Shown in pieces: positions 10,085-21,300 of a stretch of DNA of 64,000 bases. The first letter of the stretch is position 1; each line of letters starts with the position of its first letter. A program made the translations under genes and the position numbers. The notes beneath the pieces are model-generated. The model saw only the letters and a list, made by a program, of their open reading frames with translations, was not told the DNA's origin and made no database searches. This DNA is from Anadara kagoshimensis (taxonomy: Eukaryota; Mollusca; Bivalvia; Arcoida; Arcidae): positions 33,082,835-33,146,834 of the forward strand of contig CM037869.1 in assembly GCA_021292105.1 (NCBI GenBank). Direction: 5' to 3'.

Positions 10085-11465
10085 TTTTGTACAGCGTGAA
10101 CAAAGTGAACGCGTACATTGCCATCACTTTCTTCCAAGATATCGAGCTTCTTTGCTATGAAATTATAAGATATGAGTACACCTGGAAATAGTGCGCCTGG
10201 TAAATGAGCGTGAAAGAAGTATATCCGTTTTATCGTGAGATATGTATTCTGAGACGGGTAATGCATTTGGTTACATATGCACATTTGGAATAAATTTTCG
10301 GAATACATTTCGGAATCTAGTAAAATATTGCGACGGGATGCATCTAATAATTTCTGCAATTTGGCGAATTGATCTCATGTTTACAATAAAAAGTAGTTCG
10401 AGAAGTTTGCGTCCTACGATGTAAAATCATAACTTTTTATGAAATGAACAGCAACGGCAGGTTGTTTAATTAATTCTTCGTGAAATCTACGGAAATTTAA
10501 ATTTATTTTGAAGGTTATGATAACGTATTTTGATGTTGAGGCTATTGTGTCCTATTTTAAAATGTTTATCGATTAGATTTTACTTTCGTGAAAGGGAGAT
10601 AATTCGTACAGTGTTGTGTACAAATTTTAAATACAGTCGTTTTACCAGTTCCGAACAGGGTTTCATATAAGCGCTGCTGCAGACGTCATCCACAAGCAGA
10701 GGAAATAAAATTTATGTGGTGTAATAATACAAATGTTTACTGATTCCAAAATATCGACACTTGTCCTCAAAAACACGTGGAAGTATGTTTTCTTAAAAAA
10801 AGCATTTCCGTGATCACGATTTGTTTACATCGTTAAACTAGGTCACCAACAATCTGTCGACCTGTCCTGCACATACATTTAGGAAGCGGTTGAAGTTTAT
10901 ATTATTTAAACAATTAATGCCCATACATTCAAGTAGAAGCAAATTGAGAAAGTTATTTTGCGATTCCTTTAATTGAACGGGATTGAAATTTTAGATTATT
11001 CGGTAGTAAAAATTTGGAACTGGCAAAACAACTGTACATCACCATTAACATGAAACGGGAATATTGTGAGTGATAATCAGCAGTTAGTTAAAACCCAGAT
11101 TAACAGCAAATGATCCAGTTACATACAACCGCTAGAATGTACCCCCTCATAGCGACGGTAGGATCTGCAAAACTCTACTTTCTCTCTATCCGAAATGACA
11201 AAACGATCGGGTACACCTTTTTTAAATTTTAATTACCGATTGTCTTTTTCATATATTTATGAAATTATTATTTTCTACCATTTAATTCAGCAATACATGG
11301 TTTGGTACATTGTTTCTTTTTCCAAAAAAAAAAAAAAAAAAAAACATCCGTCGGACTATGCATAGATAGATCCCCCCCCCCCCCGAATTTTTTCGGCTAT
11401 ATTCTGTCTTGCCACAACACAATTTTCCCAACTACGCTGTACAACAGCACGACAGTGCTATGTTT
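10085..11465. repeat. dispersed repeat, copy A
   Basis: Inverted counterpart of 48404-50340. Homology runs from 'TTTTTGTACAGCG' (10085) to 'CAGTGCTATGTTT' (11465), including an A-run and a C-run (about 11325-11384). Copy A alone carries the 401-bp MITE at 10634-11034; copy B alone carries the 962-bp element at 48970-49931. Short frames shared by both copies (10081-10359 here) show no domain. Confidence 0.8.
10634..11034. mobile_element. TA-flanked MITE, Tc1/mariner type
   Basis: The left end CAGTCGTTTTACCAGTTCC and the right end GGAACTGGCAAAACAACTG are imperfect inverted repeats. TA lies on both sides (10632-10633 and 11035-11036). Copy B of the surrounding repeat lacks the insert and shows where it went in. 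At 401 bp it has no coding capacity. TA duplication and the CAGT end fit a Tc1/mariner-mobilised element. Confidence 0.75.
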
Positions 11466-12159
11466 AGTGATAATTTTCCACTTTTCTTTATCTCTCAGCA
11501 ACTCATCGTCACTAAGCTATCCATATCTCTGCCACTTAGCAGCCAAACTTAGACTACTTTATATTAACTCAGTGTTAAACTATTGACAGTTAATTAAGGT
11601 ATGCACTGTATAATATGTATTCATCTATACAATAATGTGTGAATGTATTCTTCAAATGTTTGTGTCTACTATATTCCGTATTTTATATTTGACCGTCCAT
11701 ATGAAAAAAAAAGACATTCAGATGAAAAATGTTTGGAAACTAACAAAAGGTTATATGAAATAAAAGTGATGATTAACCCCAATAGTTGTGGAAAAAATGC
11801 AAAAACACACAAAGTCATGTTTTTGTAACATACAATATTTATTGCATTCAAAATGTGTTTTCTGCATGACAATTTGGATGTTATAAGGGTCCTTTTCGCT
11901 TATGACCCATGAACGCAGTTGTATAGTGTAATCAGCTTGACCTTGTTTTTGGTGTAAATGCTGAATAAAATAAATGAAATATATTGCCACCTGCATTATA
12001 TCCAAAAACAACTTCATTCTTTTATTGCAAACGTGAATTAACCGATACATTACTGATATACAATTTTAATGTTAGTTAACATTCCAAACATACTATAAAC
12101 CATTTCATATGACAACCAATGGAGAGTTCCTTCCAGAAGCTTTCTTTACCGTTTTACGT

Positions 12160-12262
12160 GACATATGTACAGGTACCCGGGTATATATATGTGTGTGTGT
12201 GGTGTGACACGCTATATTTTTTTATAAATACTGAAAATCCATTCCCCGGGTACCTGTAGTCA
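12160..12262. repeat. small inverted repeat with (TG)n
   Basis: ACAGGTACCCGGG near 12168 and CCCGGGTACCTGT near 12245 are inverted around an AT/GT-rich loop with a short (TG)n. 'CATATG' words lie outside both arms. Probably a tiny MITE. Confidence 0.5.
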
Positions 12263-13399
12263 TATGAAGAGACAAATTACTTTTCACAATCAATCCAAAC
12301 ATTAAGTCAGGTACATTTGCAGTGTGTGACGAAGCCTTTAAGAGGCGTTCTAATTATATAATTTGACAGACCACATGTTGTAATCTAAAAGTCGATTAAA
12401 TGATTCGTAAAAGTTAAAAATAATATGCGAGGACTTCAAATTATAAGGGGTGGTTAAGGTATAGGTGACTGTAATACGTATACCTCGTGCTTATACCACA
12501 GTACCCAATAATGAATTTTCTGAATATTTTAGAACTAACTTTATGAGTTCAAATATAAAACTGTATATTTTGAACAAAGTTAGTGATACACGTCTGCGAT
12601 GAAACAGTGTATACAATTGTAAATAGTGGTGATAATCGTATACAATGTTATCTTTTCTCAACATATTGCTTGCTTGTATTAATGAAAATCAGAGAACGCT
12701 CAACTCATTTGGAGATCTGAAAAATACTACATCGAAAAAAATATTTGTTGAAAAAAAATCATATCATTACGTACTGACATAAACTTTTATTATTATTATA
12801 AGCGACATTTAATTTCATTAATTTCAAGCATATTTCATCTCATCTCAAACTGTCGAGTGGCCGTTCATAAATTTTCATTTTTCCGAAAAGATAACCATTT
12901 AACACTAATTTGCTCTTCTATATATGACCCAATGCATTTGTAAGAAAATAAGTTTTTAATAGATCAGTGTTTTTCGCGTTGCCGAAGGTTTAATTAATTG
13001 TTAATTTGCCCTGAAAATAATTATTTATTTAATTATTTTATCAAATGAGATCGGTCCGTTAGTTTTAAGGAAAATATACCAGCACGCATGGCTGTTCAGT
13101 CACTGGTCATGGCATTTACGACTGCATTTTCTACAGTAGCAATGATGTACGAGAGCAACATTTGATTACGTCATAATTACGCTATATTTACGTCAAATTT
13201 TTTGTGATGACGTCATGCAACCGTTATGTCAGTTAATTACCATCTTACTTTGTTATTATGAAAATAAGATATAAAGTGGATTAATAAGAAATAGGGTTTA
13301 AAGTATTGTGGTTGGAATCATAGAAAAAAGGACATATATGTCCTCTTGGCAGCGGGCTGGGGGAGGACATATATGGTATCGTGGCAGCCAGAGGGTTAA

Positions 13400-13924
13400 G
13401 CGAGCAGAACTAGAAGCACAAGTACATAAAGTTTGTCATTTGTCGTATAACAAGTGTATTTTTGTAAATTTATTGTAAATACCTTGTCATATTTGGACGA
13501 CTCAAACTTTAAAATCTGCGATCCCTTACAAACACGGAATAGCTTCTTTAGAACCAATTAACATCGTCTGCACGCTGATAATTTGGTCTTGGATATTCCA
13601 TCATCATCATGAGTATCTCGCCGCATATCCTAGCAATTCTTGTTGAAGCTACCGATGATGCAAATTCCATACAGGCAATTGAAAGGGCAAATCCGGTAAA
13701 TGATGATGTAAATGCTGTAGTTATAGCTTGTTTGGGAGCCGACGCAACACAACAACCCCAGTAATCATAGGATTGAGGTCTTCGTGCAGTATGATGTTCC
13801 AAAATATAATGATGCTACCTTTAAGGCCCATTTCCGGATGGAAAGGGCAACATTTCAGGTATACATTTTGTGACATTGGAGGCATAAAGCCCGAAAAAAT
13901 ATATGGTCAACACACCCTCATTGA
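13400..13924. other. no supported gene
   Basis: Between the TTAA element and the minisatellite. The short frames on both strands run into the repeat and have no domain. Confidence 0.4.
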
Positions 13925-14885
13925 ATATGTATTTGTACATCTAGTTAGGATTAAAACCCAGGAGATACATGCATTTGTACATCTCGTCAGCATTAAAACC
14001 CTGAAGGTACATGTATTTGTACATCTAGTCAGGATTGAAACCCTGAAGGTACATGTATTTATACATCTAGTCAGGATTAAACTCAGGAGGTACATGTATT
14101 TGTACATCTTGTCAGGATTGAAACCCTGAAGGTTCATGTGTTTGTACATCTAGTCAGGATTGAAACCCTGAAGGTACATGTATTTATACATCTAGTCAGG
14201 ATATAAACTCAGGAGGTACATGTATTTACAAATCTAGTCAGCATTATAACCCTCGAAGTACATGTATTTGTACATCAAGTCAGGATTAAACTCAGGAGGT
14301 ACATGTATTTGTACATCTATTCAGCATATAAACTCAGGAGGTACATGTATTTACAAATCTAGTCAGCATTATAACCCTCGAAGTACATGTATTTGTACAT
14401 CAAGTCAGGATTAAAACTCAGGAGGTACATGTATTTGTACATCTAGTCAGCATATAAACTCAGGCGGTACATGTATTTATACATCAAGTCAGGATTAAAC
14501 TCAGGAGGTACATGTATTTATACATCTAGTCAGCATATAAACTCAGGAGGTACATGTATTTATACATCAAGTCAGGAGGTACATGTATTTATACATCTAG
14601 TCAGCATATAAACTCAGGAGGTACATGTATTTACAAATCTAGTCAGCATTATAACCCTCGAAGTACATGTATTTGTACACCAAGTCAGGATTAAACTCAG
14701 GAGGTACATGTATTTGTACATCTAGTCAGGATTGAAACCCTCGAGGTACATGTATTTGTACATCTAGTCAGGATTAAACTAGGGAGGTACATGTATTTGT
14801 ACATCAAGTCAGGATTAAACTCAAGAGGTACATGTATTTGTACATCAAGTCAGGATTAAACTCAAGAGGTACATGTATCGATACA
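13925..14885 (+). repeat. 41-bp minisatellite, about 23 units
   Basis: Unit of about 41 bp built from 'GTACATGTATTTGTACATC', 'TAGTCAGGATTAAAC' and 'TCAGGAG'. TACATGTA is palindromic, so each unit can form a small hairpin. Units differ at a few sites and higher-order blocks of 2-3 units repeat (around 14210-14420 and 14580-14700). The frames crossing the array are repeat translations. Confidence 0.9.
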
Positions 14886-15373
14886 TATACTGTATTTCCA
14901 TAAATTGAGTACACATGGTTTTTATTACCGGTATTTATTTCTTTTAATTGAAAATGTTTTCATTAAACTATTAATAAAATGCATTTAGAAAGAACCGACC
15001 TAACCAAATTATATTTAAAAACACAATTGTTCCTTTCTCCTGTACATAGAGAAATTTTTCGAAAATATCGGAAGTTTATACACCAATTAAGCCTCATTCA
15101 AAGTACATAAGGGCATTTGGGGTCAGGTAGGTCATTGTTGTTCGACAAGACTCGTATTGATACAGCTACTAAAAAATGACTTGATCTTATACAGAGAGTT
15201 GTACATGCACACTGTGTATATATTATGTATTTATTTTAAGTAAATGTAGAAAGAAATTTATTTTTGAGTAATACTGTAAATATTAAGAAGAATGGAAAAG
15301 TAGTACAATTGAAAATGTATGAGTACATAGTAATATGTATGTCAATATTAGATGAAAATTATTTCTTGATTAT
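14886..15373. other. spacer with an inverted dispersed-repeat copy
   Basis: About 14990-15165 is the inverted copy of 4296-4465. The rest is AT-rich and unassigned; it is the region just 3' of the Myb/SANT gene. Confidence 0.45.
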
Positions 15374-18300
15374 TTATTTTTTCAATGATTCCACAAGCGA
15401 TCTTAAAATATCATTTTTTTCCTTCTGCATGTTTAAAAATTCCATTCTGAACTCTTGAAATTCTTGTCTTTGCTTTTCCCTTTCTTCTCTCTGAGAGTTC
15501 ATAAATTCTTCTAGCCATACAGGTGCTGATCTTTTTTTTTGAAGTTTGAGGTTCCTTTCCTTTTGTTTGTTTTACAGGTTTTTCTGATGCTGAAATGTAG
15601 CAAATGGAACTAAAATGAAATGCATTGAATAACTAAACAAGTATGCATGATACTAGTTTTAATATTTTAAATCATTTATATAGCAACCATGTATTTCATT
15701 TAATAATAGTCTAGTCAATCTACAGTTTGACCTCAAACTAATTGCAACAAAATATATTTTGTTATAAATATGCTCTCAAATACATGAAATGATTATGGTA
15801 AAAAGTCTACCAAAATCTGATAAGGGGAAAACAGTTTGTGAGGAGTTTTAATTTCTGATGGGGATTATTGTCTATAACAAGGGAGATAACTCTTCTAAAA
15901 CAGGTGGGGTATTAGCCCCAATATTATATTTTTTTTACTATTTGAACAAAATGTAAAGCAAAGACCTGGAATTAATCAACTACATACATTTATCATTTAT
16001 GAGTTTAAAGTTAATTTTAATTCAGTTGCATTTCATTTTTAGTGCATCTCATTCTAATGTTTCTAGAGACTTACAATACAGAATTATCTTCCTTTACTAT
16101 AGAAAATGCTAATGTTAGCTTTAATTGGCAAAAAAACAAAATTCCACTGGATTGAAATTGGTAGATTTTTTATGGTGAATAAAAACACCATTCTTGAAAA
16201 CTATCACATAAACATTGTCTGTTGCAATTACTTTGAGGTTAGACCCTATTTTATTTTTTCAGATTGACTAGACTATTAATACTCAAAATTTGTAACAATC
16301 CCATATATATATATGTCCCAAATTATTTGAGAATTACTAGCTAGTCCTCCTGTATATAGAAACTGTTTAGTTAATATATTTACTTGATGAAAGTGTGGCC
16401 AAGGGCTCAGTTGATGCTTCCTTTTTTAAAAGTTCATCCATGGTTTCAAAGTATGCCCAGTTGGTTTTTCCGGCCCCAGTCTTTCTGTTGTTGTCCTTTA
16501 TTGTCCTGTATCTGGAAATATATGACAAAAAAGCAATTTGATTATAATTAAAAACAAAAAGCCTTAAAGTAAATGTAACATACATGGAAACTGGAGATAA
16601 AAAAACAACTTCCACTTTAAATCCATAAGATTTATTCATGTTACATCTTGTCATATTAGAAACCTTAAGCTGTGAAGTTTGGTTTTAAATAAATCTTTTT
16701 TATAAAAAGGTTTATAAATTTTCTATATTTAATACTTAAAACAAATACTATTTTACTACATATTTAATATTTCCAAAATACAAAGTAACTACATGTGTAC
16801 CTGTATATACACAACAAAAATGTTAATCATTATATTTTTGTACCTGATTTTTAAATTGTTCCATTTTTTTTCACAAACACTTGCACTTTTTTTAACTCCT
16901 TCCTTAGCAAGGTCAGTTGAAATTTTCCCCCAAACCTCTACCTTTTTAATTAAGTGGCTTTCCATTTCTGATGTATGGTCACTGTAAGCATTAATGAGGG
17001 CCATAACCTCACTGTGTGACCAATCTGAAATTAAAACAAGAGACTCCTGGGCCTTAACACTCAAATGTCAGAGGATATTTCCCAAATTTTCTGCAGAAGT
17101 AAAATGGAAAATTGCAATAAAAACAGAAATAATCAAACCCACATCTCTTGCAAGTACCCATTTATAATTTGGTAAACTTTGCTGATCATCATTCAATAAT
17201 GCAGCTGTCCTAATATCATTACATGTATTATAATTTAATAAATAGGTATATGTATGTATATGTATGTCATAGTTAACTTCTGTATTTATTAGTTTTTATT
17301 TATTTGCAAATTTATTGTTGATATGTCTAGTATACATTTTTATGTAATAAAAATAATAAATGGGTAAACTGATATTGGGAACATAGTGCTTTGCTGAAGG
17401 CCTAAGCATACTATTTTGTATGGATAAATTTAAAATGTGTTGTAAGATTTTATCAATTTTCTATGTACAAATTTAAAATTCCATAATATGAAAGTGTATC
17501 ATAGATTTTACTGAGCACAACACCAATGTCATAAAATTGAATAAGTATAAATAAAGAAACTTCAATGAAACTTACTTGTTGACTTTTCTTCATTAATGTG
17601 TTTGATTTTGGTTGTACTGTCTATTGATACTATAATATGAATAAAAACACATCTAAATGGCATGTATTCCATTTACCTCAAAGATTTAATTATTAAATAA
17701 AAGATTATTTTCAGATTTTTGAGTAAAGATATCATAAAGAGTTTAATTCAATGCAAATATGTAGATTCACAATGACTAATGATTAAATATTTTTCACTAC
17801 ACTAAATATATATACTTTATCATATTTTGTGACAAATATTGAATGACACTGATACAATGTACTACACAAGTATTATAAGGGACTAAGGTCATGTCTCCTT
17901 TCATTATTACAAAATAGGTTTTCTAGACTATGTGGACTGAGGATATGGCAACTGAGATTTGGATTAAAATAAAAAATTGTTAATATATACTGAAGGTTCT
18001 GGATGCACTTTTTTAGCTCACCTGGCCTAAAGGCCATGTGAGCTTTTGCCATCACTCGGCGTCCGTCGTCCGTCAGTCAGTCCGTCAGTCTGTCAGTCTG
18101 TCAGTCCGTCTGTAAACTTTTCACATTTTGGCTATCTCCTCTGAAACCCCTGAACCAATTTTAACCAAACTTTACAGAAATGATGTATGGAAGGTCCTTT
18201 ACTTAGATTGCCAAAATGTTTTTGATCCGCCAAAAAACATGGCTGCCAGCGCTGAAGATAGTTTAACATTGGACCCTATGAGAAAAATGCATTTTTGACT

Positions 18301-21300
18301 ATTTCCTCAGAAATGACTGAAGCAAATTTAACCAAACTTTACAGGAATGGTGAAAGGAAGGTCCTTTATTTAGATTGCCAAAATTTTTCTGATCCGTCAA
18401 AAAACATGGCCGCCAGCGCAGAAGATAGTTTAACATTGGACCCTATGGGAAAAGCATATATTTGCTATCTTCTTTGAAACCGCTGAGCCAATTTGAACCA
18501 AACTTTACAGAAATGATGTATGGAAGGTCCTTTACTTAGATTGCCGAAATGTTTTTGATCCGCCAAAAAACATGGCTGCCAGCGCTGAAGATAGTTTAAC
18601 ATTGGACCCTATGAGAAAAATGCATTTTTGACTATTTCCTCAGAAATGACTGAAGCAAATTCAATTAAACTTTACAGGAATAATGAATGGAAGGTCTTTT
18701 GCAAAGATTGCCGAAATTTTTCTGATCCGTCTAAAAATATGGCTGCCAGAGGGGAACATAGTTTAACATTGGACCCTATGGGAAAAACACATTTTGGTTA
18801 TCTCCTCTGAAACTATTGAAGCATACTTAACCAAACTTTAGAGGAATGATGTATTGGAGGTCCTTTACATAGATTGCCAAAATTTTTCTGATTGGCCAAA
18901 AAACATGGCTGCCAGAGCAAAAGGTAGTTTAACATGGGACCCTATGAGAAAAACGCATTTTGGCTATCTCCTCAGAAATGACTAAAGCGAATTTAACCAA
19001 ACTTTACAGGAATGATGTATAGAAGGTCCTTTACTTAGATTGCCAAAATTTTTCTGATCTTCCAAAAAACATGGCTGCCAGCGGAGAACATAGTTTCACA
19101 TTGGACCCTATGGAAAAAGCATATATATGCTATCTCCTCTGAAGCTAGTGAAGCAAATTTAACCAAACTTTACAGGAATGATGTATAAATGGTCCTTTAC
19201 ATAGATTGCCAAAATTTTTCTGATCTGCAAAAAAAACATGGCTGTCAGCGCAAAAGATAGTTTAACATTGGACCCTATGGGAAAAACGCATTTTTGACTA
19301 TGTCCTCAGAAATGACTAAAGCAAATTGAACCAAACTTTACAGGAATGATGTATAGAAGGTCCTTTACATAGATTGCCAAAATTTTTCTGATCCTCCAAA
19401 AAACATGGCTGCCAGCGGAGAACATAGTTTCACATTGGACCCTATGGGAAAAGCATATATATATGCTATCTCCTCTGAAGCTAGTGAAGCAAATTGAACC
19501 AAACTTTACAGGAATGATGTATAAATGGTCCTTTACATAGATTGCCAAAATTTTTCTGATCTGCGAAAAAAAACATGACTGTCAGCGCAAAAGATAGTTT
19601 AACATTGGACCCTATGGGAAAAACGCATTTTTGACTATGTCCTCAGAAATGACTGAAGCAAATTGAACCAAACTTTACAGGAATGATGTATAGAAGGTCC
19701 TTTACATAGATTGCCAAAATTTTCCTGATCTGCCATAAAACATGGCTGCCAGTGGAGAACATTGTTTCACATTGGACCCTATGGGAAAAGCATATATTTG
19801 CTATTTCTTTTGAAGCTACTAAAGCAAATTGAATCAAACTTTACAGGAATGATGTATGGATGGTTCTTTACTTAGATTGTGGACAGGGTTGGGGCTGATT
19901 ACTTTCAAATGTAATCGATTACATCATGATTACATGGGGTAAAAAATGTAATCGATTACATCATGATTACTCATAATTTCCAATGTAATCGATTACATAT
20001 GATTACTTTTGTCAAAGTAATCATGATTACATATGATTACTTCAGATATTTCCACACATGAATAAAAGAAAATAAATTTACTTCTTTGGCATAGGTAATG
20101 TAATGACATATTTAGCAAAATAATTTATATATAATTTTAAAGCAGAAGAAATAATTCATGTATTATATACATAATTTCAAAGCTGTGATAAACATGACTT
20201 TTGAAAATTGTTGATTGACAGTTACAGTTTAAAGTTTCAAATCTTGTTTTCATTGCACTTTATCATCATTAACATCTGAAATGTAGAATCACCGAGTCTA
20301 CATCTGTCCGGCCTAAAGAATTTCCCAGCTATACTGAACAGTCTTTCAACTGGGGCTGAAGTTGCTGGTATCGCTAAATAAGTTCTTGCTAATTTAGCTA
20401 GAGCTGGAAATTTGTCAATATTTTGTTTCCAGTATTTTAAGGGGTCTATTCCATCAACACATGGCTCAATAAGGTATTGAGATACTTCCATTTTCACTGT
20501 GTCACCTGAAACATGTTTTTGTCTCTCTTTAGTAGGGGTCATGAAACTGAATAATCCAGAATCATCACATTTTGACCTTTTTGCTGGAGGAGAACAATCA
20601 TGGTCATAACTTTGATCAATGTCAATGTTTTGTTTTCTAGCATAGTTAAGTAATTTGTTCTCCATTTCTACAGGAGTATCAGACCACCTTAGTTTAAACC
20701 TTGGGTCAAGGGCAGCTGAGATTTGATACACATCTTCAGACTTGTATGGCGCAAGTCTTTTTGACAAGGAAGACATAAGAGTGGAAACCATTTTATTACT
20801 ATAAGTAGTAGAAATATCAGCAAGTTTGTGTTCCAGACCGAGTGTAACTGGTAACGCTAAACTTCCAGAAACATTTAATTCCTTTTGTACCATAATGGTA
20901 GCATCCTCAAACGGTTTTAGTACTAAGCAAAGTTCCTGCAACAGTTTTCGTTCATACCCTGTAAGACGAATAGTATCTAATTTATTCAACTTTTCCTCTG
21001 ACACTTCTAGAACTGAACGGATCATTGTTATTTGGGAATTCCACCGTGTTGCATTATCTGCCTGCAGTCTTTTCTCACCTTCCAATATTTCAGTTGCATT
21101 AAGAGATTTCCTTACATACTTCACAATACTTGATACCTTACTGATGACGGTTTTTAAATGAGGACTTGCATCCTTCAATCCATCTTTAACAACCAATTGA
21201 AGTGTGTATGCATAACACCTACCATGCTTCGGTAAGTCATTTTCTGGAAAGTTTATATCTACAGGTTCAAGTTCTGATTCCTCATTTTCATCTTCACTGT

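Larger units (their letters stand above)
8337..13399. mobile_element. TTAA-flanked piggyBac-like element, non-autonomous
   Basis: TTAA at 8337-8340 is followed by CCCTCTCGCTGCCACG (8341-8356). The right end has CGTGGCAGCCAGAGGG (13380-13395) followed by TTAA (13396-13399). The TIRs match at 15 of 16 positions. TTAA duplication and a CCC start fit piggyBac-type insertion. No piggyBac transposase is present in the 5 kb. The interior has the 10085-11465 repeat, a MITE, a hairpin and otherwise unassigned AT-rich DNA. The subterminal palindrome GGACATATATGTCC lies at about 13330. Confidence 0.65.

Noticed and set aside
10081..10359. Frame (-) shared with 50056-50379 (+), about 70 similar residues
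   Set aside because: The nucleotide copies are nearly identical, so protein similarity adds nothing. The upstream ends differ and no domain is recognised.
11325..11384. A-run and C-run as a retrotransposon tail
   Set aside because: The same runs occur inside copy B (inverted, about 48483-48531), so they are internal to the dispersed repeat.
13728..14149. Reading frames on both strands with repeated 'HLVRI' or 'LTRCTNT' text
   Set aside because: They translate the 41-bp minisatellite, which is open in several frames, and have no domain.
18295..19837. Several 60-80 codon frames in the 167-bp array
   Set aside because: They recur with each repeat unit on both strands and carry no protein signature.
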